Positions 31,794 to 39,226 of a stretch of DNA of 64,000 nt are shown here, one piece after another (position 1 is the stretch's first letter; each line of letters starts with the position of its first letter). A program made the position numbers and the translations under genes. Source of the stretch: Streptomyces sp. B21-083 (GTDB lineage Bacteria; Actinomycetota; Actinomycetes; Streptomycetales; Streptomycetaceae). The stretch spans positions 2,294,001-2,358,000 of the forward strand of contig NZ_JARUND010000001.1 of the NCBI RefSeq assembly GCF_036898825.1, given 5' to 3'. The notes under the pieces were generated by a model, which worked only from the letters and a program-made list of their open reading frames with translations, searched no databases and was not told where the DNA came from.

Positions 31794-32503
31794 CCCTGCC
31801 TCCTTGCAGCCCGCTTCGCGTTGTAGCGCGCGCTGTCTGCCCGGGCGCAGGCACGACAGCGCCTTGCCCCCTTGGGGTCGATGTAGGTGTTGGCGGCGTC
31901 GTACGGGTGACCGCTGGGGCATTCACCCTTGGGGTGATGGGCGTACGGGGCACTCTCCGAGTCCGGCGCCTCGGGAAGCGGAAGCCCTCGCTTCTTGGCC
32001 TCGACCCTGAGCCCGTGCCAACGGCGACAAGTGCGGCAACCGCGCCCGGTCGACGTCATGACCGTGTTGGCCTCGGTGTACTCGTGGCCGCGCAGGCAGT
32101 GCGTCTTGTTCGCGTTGATGGTGGCGGGGGCGATCGGCGATCGGCTGATGTTCTCGGCGCAGGTGACCGCTTCGAGGTGGGCCGGGTTGGCGCAGGCGCG
32201 GTTCCGGCAGAGGTGGTCGATGTGAAGTCCGTCCGGGATCGACCCCTTGTGGATCTCGTAGGAGACCCGGTGTGGATACAGGCCGCGCTTGGCGAGGTCC
32301 ATCCGGCCATAGCCGTGCGGGTACTTGCCTCCGGTCCATTCCCAGCAGCCGTTACTCGCCTTGCTGATCTTGCCCCAGAAGAGGCGTTCGATCTGGTCGC
32401 GACTGAAGGTGAGGTGAACGCCCTTGTAGTGGATGACGCGGCGCGGACTGCGCTCATCCCTGGGGATAGGCGTTTGCGGCGCCCCGACAGTAAGGTCTTG
32501 CAC
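31790..32503 (-). CDS. HNH endonuclease (homing-type)
   Basis: A 237-residue protein from GTG 32503, with AGGAGG upstream. NGCWEWTGGKYPHGYGRM, then HRVSYEIHKGSIPDGLHIDH and RNRACANPAHLEAV form the phage HNH domain, with catalytic His in HIDH and a zinc-binding Cys/His set. Two CxxGH-x-CxxC repeats follow (CLRGHEYTEANT; CPSGHPYDAANT). Probably a mobile nuclease. The same WTG...PEG...CVxP scaffold appears in degenerate form in the regulators at 50.7-52.2 kb. Confidence 0.9.
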   Translation of the reverse strand: MQDLTVGAPQTPIPRDERSPRRVIHYKGVHLTFSRDQIERLFWGKISKASNGCWEWTGGKYPHGYGRMDLAKRGLYPHRVSYEIHKGSIPDGLHIDHLCRNRACANPAHLEAVTCAENISRSPIAPATINANKTHCLRGHEYTEANTVMTSTGRGCRTCRRWHGLRVEAKKRGLPLPEAPDSESAPYAHHPKGECPSGHPYDAANTYIDPKGARRCRACARADSARYNAKRAARRQG

Positions 32504-32537
32504 TGGTCATTCCTCCTGGTGAAGCAGGCGGTTGGCT

Positions 32538-32574
32538 GGCCCCTGACCGGGCTTCCACACACCGGTCAGGGGCC
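32538..32574. terminator. Hairpin in a divergent promoter region, 13-bp stem
   Basis: GGCCCCTGACCGG pairs with CCGGTCAGGGGCC across an 11-base loop. It lies 34 bases upstream of the HNH start on the minus strand. In that place it could be a leader hairpin or a terminator that insulates the divergent units. Confidence 0.6.
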
Positions 32575-32619
32575 GTTCTCATTGGCGCGAGCAGTTGTGG
32601 GCTGCTCACTTCTAAGAGC

Positions 32620-32635
32620 GTATGCCATGGCATAC
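32620..32635. promoter_or_regulatory. Perfect 16-bp palindrome GTATGCCATGGCATAC (operator)
   Basis: This palindrome lies 37 bases ahead of the HTH gene at 32672, between divergent units. Perfect dyad symmetry and location suggest the binding site of a dimeric regulator, probably the product of the adjacent gene. Confidence 0.7.
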
Positions 32636-32671
32636 ACTGAAGCAAGCGGCCCGCCGCATGGAAGGACGGGC

Positions 32672-32977
32672 ATGGCTGAAGACGACGTCACCGAGGAGGC
32701 GCGCAGGGTGATCGACGCTTTGAAGCAGGTCGGGGAGATCGAGGACCCGATCGAGCGCGCCGTAGCGGCAAGCGAGGTGCTGGCCGACTACAAGGAACGC
32801 GCCCCTCAACTGCGGGAGCTGCAACGGCAGGCGATCGCGGCGCTGCGCGCCCAAGAGGTGTCGTACCGGAAGATCGCGGCGCGGCTGAAGATCTCCGTCG
32901 GCGCGGTCCAGAACATCGAACGCGGCCATGGAAGCGCCTGGGGCACCAAGTCCCGGACGAAGCCAGCCGAGAAATAA
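32672..32977 (+). CDS. HTH regulator
   Basis: A 101-residue protein with GGAAGGA upstream of ATG 32672. Residues 1-55 are helical (EARRVIDALKQVGEIEDPIE). Residues 62-84 (EVSYRKIAARLKISVGAVQNI) form a helix-turn-helix like those of sigma region 4 or small response-type regulators. It lies downstream of the perfect palindrome and opens the 32.7-35.2 kb rightward island, so it probably controls the divergent promoters. Confidence 0.7.
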   Translation: MAEDDVTEEARRVIDALKQVGEIEDPIERAVAASEVLADYKERAPQLRELQRQAIAALRAQEVSYRKIAARLKISVGAVQNIERGHGSAWGTKSRTKPAEK

Positions 32978-32982
32978 AAGAA

Positions 32983-33010
32983 GGCCGGACGGTGTCGAGA
33001 CCGTCCGGCC
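32983..33010 (+). terminator. Hairpin terminator, 11-bp perfect stem
   Basis: GGCCGGACGGT pairs with ACCGTCCGGCC across a 6-base loop, directly after the HTH regulator. The following genes may be read by leak-through or have their own promoter. Confidence 0.7.
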
Positions 33011-33121
33011 GGTAGATCAGCGGGATTGCAGCCCGTCGACCCATGACCACCCACGCAAGGGAACGGCCGCGTTGAGAGTAGCCGAAGTAGTGCCGCGCCA
33101 GGAACACCAGGGAGCGGCCTC

Positions 33122-33565
33122 GTGAGTACCCGTATCGAGCGCGGCCCGATGGTCGCCGAAGTCCTCGAACGCGACTACACCCGGATCGGCAACCGCCTGA
33201 TCCGCGACCGGCGCGTCGACTGGATCGCCCGAAGCATCTTCATCTGGATGGCCAGCCACAAGGACGGTTTCGGCGTGTCGCCCGAGTCGATCGCCGCTGC
33301 CGGACCGAGCGGCATCTCTGCGGTGAAGTCGGCGTTGCGGAAGCTTGAGCAGTACGGCTACCTGACCCGCTCCCAGCAGCGGACGAAGGGCGGCACGATG
33401 GGGCAGACGGTGTACCGGATCACGGATATGCCCAGCTCAGAACCGCTAGATGAAAACCGATCGGCGGACGTGACCAGCGACGATACTCAAAGTGGCAGGT
33501 CGGAACCGGTGGATGAGAATCCGCCGGCTCCCGACTGCGCGCGGGAAGGACCGTCGACGATCTGA
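33122..33565 (+). CDS. Winged-helix replication-initiator-like protein
   Basis: A 147-residue protein from GTG 33122. Residues 20-100 form a winged helix: VDWIARSIFIWMASHKDGF, SPESIAAAGPSGISAVKSAL, RKLEQYGYLTRSQQR. This is the helix-turn-helix layout of phage and plasmid replication initiators. The tail is Asp/Ser/Glu-rich with a short repeat (SEPLDEN / SEPVDEN). It may be the front half of a split gene; see the 92-residue protein that follows. Confidence 0.65.
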   Translation: MSTRIERGPMVAEVLERDYTRIGNRLIRDRRVDWIARSIFIWMASHKDGFGVSPESIAAAGPSGISAVKSALRKLEQYGYLTRSQQRTKGGTMGQTVYRITDMPSSEPLDENRSADVTSDDTQSGRSEPVDENPPAPDCAREGPSTI

Positions 33566-33582
33566 TCCTGATCGCCGTCGAC

Positions 33583-33861
33583 ATGGCGGAGACGAACCTG
33601 ACGTGGACGGACCTCGCCGAGCATGAGGCGCACTGGCTGAACCGGCAGCAGCAGGGCGGGCTCACGGGCACGGACGCCACCGTCGCCGGGTGGGCTGCGG
33701 TCGCCGACCAGCTGCGCCCCTCCACCACAGATGCCCGCGTTCAGGGCGCCCTCGATCTCGGGCGGCAGATGCAGGCCGAACACGACGCCGCTCGCGGCGG
33801 CTACCAGTCCTACCGGCAGCCCTCGCCCGAGGACTATGCCGCCGACCTCGGACACTTCTGA
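33583..33861 (+). CDS. Small protein with GGYQSYR...DLGHF C-terminal motif
   Basis: A 92-residue protein. Its last 21 residues, GGYQSYR then PSPEDYAADLGHF, are nearly the same as the end of the initiator-like protein at 43981-44922. The body is helical (TDLAEHEAHWLNRQQ; ALDLGRQMQAEHDAA). The frame stays open for 23 codons upstream of ATG 33583 in a sequence that looks coding (RTVDDLILIAVDMAE) but lacks a start, so it may be the back half of a frameshifted initiator gene. Confidence 0.6.
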   Translation: MAETNLTWTDLAEHEAHWLNRQQQGGLTGTDATVAGWAAVADQLRPSTTDARVQGALDLGRQMQAEHDAARGGYQSYRQPSPEDYAADLGHF

Positions 33862-33929
33862 CAGACCACCCCCGCACCACCCCCGCGCCCCGTCAGACTG
33901 GCGGGGCTGCCCGACCGTAAGGAGAGCTC

Positions 33930-34253
33930 GTGACCACCACCGAGGGCTTCCATCTGACGCCTCTCCCGTGGGACAACCTGCCGCCACGCGAGGAGGACTC
34001 GTGACCGCGCTGCACGGACTGCGGGACTCAGTACCCGCCGGACTGGCCGGAGCTTCGCTGGCACATCGTCCACGGCTGCTCGGGCGGCTCATGGGGGTTC
34101 TCCGAGTGCCCGGGCGGGAACTGCCTGTGCCTGGCGCCCGTGGAGGTAGTGACGCACTGGTGCGAGACGTGCGACGGGGAAGACCCACGGACGTGTCCGG
34201 AGCGCCTCAACCCGACACTCCCCGATCCGGCCATGGGGGCGGCTCGTGGCTGA
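33930..34253 (+). pseudogene. Zinc-ribbon protein interrupted by an in-frame TGA codon
   Basis: GTG 33930 has AAGGAGAG upstream and reads VTTTEGFHLTPLPWDNLPPR then EEDS, followed by TGA (34002-34004, codon 25). The same frame continues with PRCTDCGTQYPPDWPELRWH and CPGGNCLCLAP and HWCETCDGEDPRTCPERL to 34253. The continuation is clearly coding (four Cys pairs) but has no start codon of its own near the break. TGA for CGA (Arg) is the simplest explanation. Confidence 0.65.
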
Positions 34254-34587
34254 CGACCAGCTGACGTGGGCTTCCGCGTTCGACTCGCCGTGTCTGCTGC
34301 GTCTCGGCCCGTGGCGGCTGGACGAGTGCGTGGAGTGCGAGCTGGACGGCGGGTGCGCAACGCACGAGTGCTACCGCGACGCGTCCAGCGCGGTCCTGCA
34401 CATGGACTGGTTCCGGGACTTCGCTTCCCCGGGCGAGGCGGAGTGCGGGAGCGTCGGCGGCCCGTCGAACCTCGTGCCGTCGCAGTACGCGCCGCGCCCC
34501 TGCCAACTCCCGGCCGAACATGAGGGCCGGACGCATCGGGCACGGATGGGCTGGTCGTGGCCAGCAGCGGGGAGGGCTGTCGCATGA
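34246..34587 (+). CDS. Hypothetical cysteine-containing protein
   Basis: A 113-residue protein from GTG 34246, overlapping the interrupted gene by eight bases. CLLRLGPWRLDECVECELDG, then CATHECYRDA and HMDWFRDFASPGEAEC. Six or more Cys suggest metal binding. Known only as a type frequent in Streptomyces phages. Confidence 0.6.
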   Translation: MADDQLTWASAFDSPCLLRLGPWRLDECVECELDGGCATHECYRDASSAVLHMDWFRDFASPGEAECGSVGGPSNLVPSQYAPRPCQLPAEHEGRTHRARMGWSWPAAGRAVA

Positions 34588-34784
34588 GCAGCGAGGATCG
34601 CATCCTGTGGATCAGTGCGGGGCTGACGGCGGCCGTGTTCGCGGCGGCCGGGATCCTCGCGGGTCCGGGCACGGCGGCGGGTTGGGCGTTGACCATCGCG
34701 GCCGGGCCGGTAGCCGTGGCGGTCGTCGCGGCGGCGTGGGCAGTGCAGGAGCGCAGGAACAGGACGGAGGCTGACCATGGATGA
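34584..34784 (+). CDS. Small membrane protein
   Basis: A 66-residue protein from ATG 34584, coupled by ATGA. Two membrane segments (ILWISAGLTAAVFAAAGILA; WALTIAAGPVAVAVVAAAW) and a basic/acidic tail. No family recognised. Confidence 0.6.
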   Translation: MSSEDRILWISAGLTAAVFAAAGILAGPGTAAGWALTIAAGPVAVAVVAAAWAVQERRNRTEADHG

Positions 34785-35151
34785 CCTCGTGCAGTGGTAC
34801 GGCGCGTGTCTCGACGACGAGGAGCGGGTCGCGCGGGCGGCGGCCGAGGACGACGGGCCGGGCTGGCACTACGACGGGCGCGCCGTCCTCACTTGCCGGG
34901 AGGGGGACATGGTGGCGGTCGGTTCACAGGACTTCATGGAGGCGGAGCGCGGTACGCACATCGCCGCTCATGATCCGGCGCGGGTGCTGCGGGACATTGA
35001 CGGCAGGCGGCGGACGCTGCTCCGCTGCCAGGAGGCGATGCCGGCCGCGAACCCGATGCTCGTGCACTTCGCGAAGCAGACGGTCCGGGAGATGGCGCGC
35101 AGCTTCTCCCACCTCCCGGGCTACGAGAAGGCGCTGGCCTCGTTCGAGTAG
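34777..35151 (+). CDS. DUF6221-like protein
   Basis: A 124-residue protein. MDDLVQWYGACLDDEERVAR, then GPGWHYDGRAVLT and the tail ARVLRDIDGRRRTLLRCQEA is the pattern of actinomycete DUF6221 proteins (unknown function). The usual Cys/His cluster after RCQEA is missing; instead there is a helical end. A strong terminator follows its stop. Confidence 0.7.
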   Translation: MDDLVQWYGACLDDEERVARAAAEDDGPGWHYDGRAVLTCREGDMVAVGSQDFMEAERGTHIAAHDPARVLRDIDGRRRTLLRCQEAMPAANPMLVHFAKQTVREMARSFSHLPGYEKALASFE

Positions 35152-35159
35152 CCCCAACG

Positions 35160-35194
35160 CGAAGGCCCCCGCCGAGATCTGGCGGGGGCCTTCG
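35160..35194 (+). terminator. Hairpin terminator, 14-bp stem
   Basis: GAAGGCCCCCGCC pairs with GGCGGGGGCCTTC, with an extra C-G pair at the base and a 7-base loop. It ends the 32.7-35.2 kb rightward island. Confidence 0.85.
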
Positions 35195-35668
35195 TCGTGC
35201 CTGTGGCGCTGCCCACGGGCCGGGTGGGTTCCATGCGCCAGGGCCCACAGAGGGCCCCAGCACGCTGCCGGACGTGCCAGCAAGGAACGATCAGGCAGCA
35301 CTGCCACGATAGCGTCCAGCACTGACAACGCCACGAGACGAGGCCCCGTGAAGCCGACCGCAGCACCCCCGCCCGCCGTACCCCGCCGCGCGTGTACGCC
35401 GCTCGCCGCGCTGCCCGGCCGTCCGTCGCGCGATCTGGACCGGCTACCTGCTGTAGGCCGGCGTCGGGGGCCGACGTTCAACTCGGCGGTCTGAGCGGGG
35501 CGGCGGATGCCGCTGCCAAGTGTTGGCGGAGGGTCCGCCAGATCGCGCCGCCCCACGTGCGGGGCCATCGAGTCTCAACGCCAGCGATGGTCCGCCGACT
35601 GGACACCCACCAGGCGAAGCGCCAGAGCAGGACGACCCCGCACAGGCAGGATGTCACGCCGCCCGGCT
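35195..35668. other. Region between convergent units, without a firm gene
   Basis: This stretch of about 470 bases separates the end of the rightward island from the leftward operon that ends at 35669. Only a weak minus-strand frame (35478-35657) was seen. No repeat, attachment-like site or clear promoter was recognised. Confidence 0.5.
35478..35657 (-). CDS. Possible small membrane-associated protein
   Basis: A 59-residue frame from GTG 35657, reading VTSCLCGVVLLWRFAWWVSS then a basic Trp-rich stretch (RWPRTWGGAIWRTLRQH). It follows the 42-residue gene by twelve bases. It may be the last gene of the operon, but there is no good ribosome-binding site. Confidence 0.35.
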   Translation of the reverse strand: MTSCLCGVVLLWRFAWWVSSRRTIAGVETRWPRTWGGAIWRTLRQHLAAASAAPLRPPS

Positions 35669-35797
35669 CTAAGGGTGCTTGTCGCCCTGGCTCATCGGCC
35701 ACCGGTCCCCGCATCCGGTGCACTCGTACCAGCCGCCCTTGATGACGCGGACGCCGCGCGTGCGGCCCTTCCTGAAGCAGGAGACGACGGCGGTCAT
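35669..35797 (-). CDS. Small zinc-ribbon protein
   Basis: A 42-residue protein from ATG 35797, coupled by ATGA. MTAVVSCFRKGRTRGVRVIK then WYECTGCGDRWPMSQ. One CxxC pair and a further Cys; a probable half ribbon. Confidence 0.55.
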   Translation of the reverse strand: MTAVVSCFRKGRTRGVRVIKGGWYECTGCGDRWPMSQGDKHP

Positions 35798-37113
35798 GGG
35801 GACTCCTCGGCGGCAGTGTGGTGGGGGCAGAGTTCGCCCGTGTATTTCTGATTGGCGCGGCACCTGGCCCGCATGCGTTCCCGCCACAGGCCGAGTTCCA
35901 CCCTGTGGTCGGGGTGTTCGGCGATGGCCTGCTCGAGGTAGCCGGCGGTCTGGCAGGCGGTCGACTGGTAGCCGCGCAGGTAGGGGCGGATGAGCGCGAG
36001 TAGGTGGTCGGGGAGTTGCTCGCGCCGGTCGCCGGGCGGGGGCGGGGTCCAGGCGGGCGTGTCTTCGGATTCTGCGCGCAGCCACGGCCACTCCCGGTAC
36101 AGCAGCGCGAGGACGGCATCGGCGTCGGCTTCCGCATCGGCTCGCCACCGGTACTCGCAGTCGGCGTAGCGGCAACCCGGGTTCTGCCGCTCCCAGATCG
36201 CGGCGGCGATCTCGTCACGCAGCCCGGCCCGGCGGGAGGGGGTCGCGGCGGAGTTGTTCGGTTCGGTTTCCGGTGCTGCGGGTGAACAACTCGCCTCGAC
36301 GGCCGGCGTCTCCCACTCGGCGGCGTCTGTCTCGACCCGCATGCGGATGCTGTCGCCGTAGTCCGCGGTGATGCTGTCGACGAGGGAGAGCGTGAACCGG
36401 TTGGCGGTGTACTCGTCGGGGTGCGTGACGGTGATCCGGATGTGGCGGGCGGGCGTATCGCTGCTGGCCGCCGGGTTGTTCACGGTTGTTCCCGCCGATT
36501 GTTCGAGCACGTTGTGGAGTTCGACGAGCCGCTTGTCCCACCAGCGGGCGAGCGGCACCCCGAGCGGGGGCGCCCCAGCCTTCACCCACTGCCTGTACAG
36601 GGCGGTAACGGCGGCGAGTTCGGCCCGCAGTCCGGCGAGTTCGGTCTCGGACTTCCCGAGCGCCTTGATGCCGGCGGCGAGCTGGTCACGGACCGGCCGC
36701 TCGGCGCCGGCCTGCTGTTCGGCGAACCAGGCTGCCGACTTCTCGGACGCTTCGGCTGCTTGCCGGGCGCGTTCGGTTGCGGCCTGTTCCATCTCCGGGG
36801 TGACCGAGCGGGCAGTGAGGCGCTGCCACGGCTCGGGCCCGGCCGCTGGGTCGGGTCGTCGTTCCCGCAGCGCTGCGGTGAGGTCGCGAACGGTGTCGGG
36901 TTCCTCGGCGGTGAGTTGCCGCCCACACTGTGCACCCTTCAGCCACTTCCGCACGTCGGCAGTCGTGACGGTGCGCCCTTCACGGTCGGCGATGACGCAG
37001 CATTCCTCAACGAACGCGAGCGCATCCTGTGCGCGATACAGGTCGAGGCCCAGCTGGTCGGCGAGTGTGCGGGCTTCCTCGGCGGTGAGTTCGGGGTCGC
37101 TCAGGTCGGTCAT
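35794..37113 (-). CDS. Large hypothetical accessory protein
   Basis: A 439-residue protein from ATG 37113, coupled to the LuxR-like gene. Residues 1-70: helical domain with RTVTTADVRKWLKGAQCGRQ. Residues 110-185: coiled coil (EQAATERARQAAEASEKSAA). Residues 230-285: beta region (RHIRITVTHPDEYTANRFTL). The C-terminus has Cys/His pairs (CRYADCEYRW; CRANQKYTGELCPHH). No family recognised; likely an assembly of small domains. Confidence 0.65.
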   Translation of the reverse strand: MTDLSDPELTAEEARTLADQLGLDLYRAQDALAFVEECCVIADREGRTVTTADVRKWLKGAQCGRQLTAEEPDTVRDLTAALRERRPDPAAGPEPWQRLTARSVTPEMEQAATERARQAAEASEKSAAWFAEQQAGAERPVRDQLAAGIKALGKSETELAGLRAELAAVTALYRQWVKAGAPPLGVPLARWWDKRLVELHNVLEQSAGTTVNNPAASSDTPARHIRITVTHPDEYTANRFTLSLVDSITADYGDSIRMRVETDAAEWETPAVEASCSPAAPETEPNNSAATPSRRAGLRDEIAAAIWERQNPGCRYADCEYRWRADAEADADAVLALLYREWPWLRAESEDTPAWTPPPPGDRREQLPDHLLALIRPYLRGYQSTACQTAGYLEQAIAEHPDHRVELGLWRERMRARCRANQKYTGELCPHHTAAEESP

Positions 37114-37370
37114 GCTGCTCCTTGCTGCGGTTCGTTGAGGTCGAGTTCGTCGAAGCGGATCAGGTGCCGTCGCAGGGCGATGACGACGGCGTGGGTGCGG
37201 GATCGGGCGCCGAGTCGCACTGCGGCTTCTTTCAGGCGGAGGTGGACGCCCTGCTCGGTGGTGTTCAGGCGGGTGGCGATCTGTCGGCTGGTGTAGCCGG
37301 AGGCGGCGAGACGTAGTGCGGCGAGCTGGCCGGGGCTGAGTGGCTGGCCTTCGGTGCCGGGGCTTCTCAC
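37110..37370 (-). CDS. LuxR-type HTH regulator
   Basis: An 86-residue protein from GTG 37370. PLSPGQLAALRLAASGYTSR and IATRLNTTEQGVHLRLKEAA make up the GerE/LuxR four-helix DNA-binding domain; no receiver or ligand domain is present. Small GerE-only proteins are common in actinophages. It probably regulates part of the operon. Confidence 0.8.
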   Translation of the reverse strand: MRSPGTEGQPLSPGQLAALRLAASGYTSRQIATRLNTTEQGVHLRLKEAAVRLGARSRTHAVVIALRRHLIRFDELDLNEPQQGAA

Positions 37371-37603
37371 GGCTGGCCCCCGTTGATCTGGCGGGCGATG
37401 GCGAGGGCGTGTTGCAGGTCGTCGGGCATCGCCGCATGCTCGTCGAAGTCGGCGCCGTCCCAGCTGGCGAGCCACTTGGCGAGGGCGAGGCCGACGCCGG
37501 GGGCGTAGCTGCCGTCCATCTCGTCGCCGTCGATGGTCGGGGCGCCGGTAATGCCGTAGCGGATCTTCGTGCAGTACGGGGTGCGGTCGGGCTGGTCGGT
37601 CAC
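37367..37603 (-). CDS. Hypothetical protein
   Basis: A 78-residue protein from GTG 37603, chosen because AGGAG lies seven bases ahead. YCTKIRYGITGAPTIDGDEM then PGVGLALAKWLASWDGADFD. Acidic. No family recognised. Confidence 0.6.
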   Translation of the reverse strand: MTDQPDRTPYCTKIRYGITGAPTIDGDEMDGSYAPGVGLALAKWLASWDGADFDEHAAMPDDLQHALAIARQINGGQP

Positions 37604-37642
37604 GGTCAACTCCTGGGTGGTGTGGTCGGATGGGGGTGGCCG

Positions 37643-37669
37643 GCCCGGCGGTCTAGGACACCGCCGGGC
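37643..37669. terminator. Hairpin, 10-bp perfect stem
   Basis: GCCCGGCGGT pairs with ACCGCCGGGC across a 7-base loop, between the methyltransferase stop and the 78-residue gene. Confidence 0.65.
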
Positions 37670-37681
37670 ACGGCACGGGGG

Positions 37682-38614
37682 TCACGCGGTCGCGTCGAAG
37701 TCGAGGACTCCCTGCGCGAACCGGGCGCGAGCGAGGTCGTGGTACGCCGGGTTGAGGTCGACGCCCACATACCTCCGGCCCAACTGCCGGGCCGCAGCGC
37801 CAGTCGTCCCGGAACCGGAGAACGGATCGAGGACGGTCCCGCCCTGCCGGCAGCCCGCCTTGATGCAGCGGAGCGCAAGCTCGGTTGGCATCACGGCGAA
37901 GTGCGCGCCGGCGAAAGTCGCGGTCGGGAGATCCCACACGTCACCCGGGTTGGCGCCGTTCGCATGTGACGCCAGACTCGGAACGGCTTCTCGCGCGCTC
38001 GGTCCGGCCGGTCCGTGCCAGCCGGGGGCTCCTCCAGCCTTCCGCTCGCCCCAGGTTGCACCGGATGTTGCGTCGTCACGGATGGCGTCCAGGTCGAACG
38101 CATACTTTTCGTGCTTGGTGAAAAAGTAGACGGGCTCATGCTTGCGGCTGAGCCGGTCCGTGACCGCCTCGGGCATGCAGCTGGTTTTCCGCCAGGCGAC
38201 CTTGTTGCGGAGGATCCAGCCGTCGGCGAGCAGTGCCAGGCTGACCCGTTCGGGGATCATCAGCAGGCTTTTGCGGCGGCCGGCAACGGGGCGGCGGGGT
38301 CCTTCGGCCAGTCCGATGCGGCTGCGGTGTTCGGCTGCCGCACCGTAGGAGTCGCCCAGGTTCAGCCACAGGGTGCCGGTGTCGGCGAGTACGCGGCGCG
38401 CTTCGGCGAAGACTGCGGTGATGTGGCTGATGAACTCTTCCGGGGCGGCCTCCATTCCGTACTGGCCGGGGGTGTTGTAGTCGCGGAGGCCAAAGTAGGG
38501 CGGGGACGTCACCACGCAGTCGACGGACGAGCTGGGTAGTTCGCGCAGGACTTGCAGGGCGTCGCCGAGGAGGAGTGTGACCTGCTCGTCTTGGTAGTAC
38601 GGCGGTGGGCTCAC
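37682..38614 (-). CDS. DNA methyltransferase (N4-cytosine/N6-adenine, TSPPY type)
   Basis: A 310-residue protein from GTG 38614 with AAGGAAG upstream. CVVTSPPYFGLRDY is the catalytic motif (SPPY), and VLDPFSGSGTTGAAARQLG is the SAM-binding motif, in beta-class order. DNA target recognition lies between them. It modifies phage or host DNA to evade restriction. No cognate endonuclease gene is next to it, so it is an orphan methylase. Confidence 0.92.
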   Translation of the reverse strand: MSPPPYYQDEQVTLLLGDALQVLRELPSSSVDCVVTSPPYFGLRDYNTPGQYGMEAAPEEFISHITAVFAEARRVLADTGTLWLNLGDSYGAAAEHRSRIGLAEGPRRPVAGRRKSLLMIPERVSLALLADGWILRNKVAWRKTSCMPEAVTDRLSRKHEPVYFFTKHEKYAFDLDAIRDDATSGATWGERKAGGAPGWHGPAGPSAREAVPSLASHANGANPGDVWDLPTATFAGAHFAVMPTELALRCIKAGCRQGGTVLDPFSGSGTTGAAARQLGRRYVGVDLNPAYHDLARARFAQGVLDFDATA

Positions 38615-38681
38615 GGGCTTCCTTACTCGCGGGTCAGGTGTTGTGTCGGGGGTGCGGTTGGCGGGGGCGTACGAGGACGGC

Positions 38682-39050
38682 TCAGGTGCTCCAGCCGATG
38701 AGGCGGAACTCGACGCCCTCGTCTTCCATCTCGGCTTTCGAGGAGCACACTTCGGACGCCCAGACGAGGCGCAGGATTGCGTCGCCATCGGAGGACGGGC
38801 TGGTCTGGTACTCGCCGTAGAGGAAGCCTTCGTCGTCGAGGTAGACGGCGCTGTGCTGGTCGGTGGGCCGGTTGGCGGGCGGGGCGATTCCGGCTTCGAC
38901 GGCGGCGCGCAGCCACGCGGCGGCCTCGCCGATGAGGTGCTGTCGGAGGCTGGTGTCGAGCTGGTCCCAGGCGTCGGCTGCCCACTGGCCGTAGCCGTTG
39001 CGGTAGCGGGATTCGGCGAGCTGGAGGGCGCGGGGGTCGGTGGTGGTCAT
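38682..39050 (-). CDS. Hypothetical protein
   Basis: A 122-residue protein from ATG 39050. Helical N-terminus (ALQLAESRYRNGYGQWAADA), then AAAWLRAAVEAGIAPPANRP and a beta-rich end (SSKAEMEDEGVEFRLIGWST). No family recognised. Confidence 0.6.
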   Translation of the reverse strand: MTTTDPRALQLAESRYRNGYGQWAADAWDQLDTSLRQHLIGEAAAWLRAAVEAGIAPPANRPTDQHSAVYLDDEGFLYGEYQTSPSSDGDAILRLVWASEVCSSKAEMEDEGVEFRLIGWST

Positions 39051-39226
39051 CGGTTTCTCCTGGGCGCGGTAGTGATTGTTGTGGTGCGGAAGTCGTAGGC
39101 GGGCGTGTGCGGCGTCGCGGGCCCTCCGGTCGTCCGGAGCGCCGCCGACCCCCTGTGAGGCCGGGAGACGGCGACTGAGACCCGCACACGGGGCAAGCGG
39201 GCCGGATACGTCAGGTCGGGGTTCAC
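39047..39226 (-). CDS. Possible small basic protein
   Basis: A 59-residue frame from GTG 39226, overlapping both neighbours by four bases (GTGA and ATGA). VNPDLTYPARLPRVRVSVAV then Arg/Thr-rich. Coupling at both ends is the best support. Confidence 0.45.
   Translation of the reverse strand: MNPDLTYPARLPRVRVSVAVSRPHRGSAALRTTGGPATPHTPAYDFRTTTITTAPRRNR

Noticed and set aside
33540..33570. Programmed frameshift joining 33122-33565 to 33583-33861
   Set aside because: No slippery heptamer in the right frame and no clear downstream stem-loop were seen; a simple mutation or two separate genes is more likely.
34924..35568. A 214-codon minus-strand frame
   Set aside because: Antisense to the DUF6221-like gene and spanning its terminator; Arg/Pro-rich and without motif.
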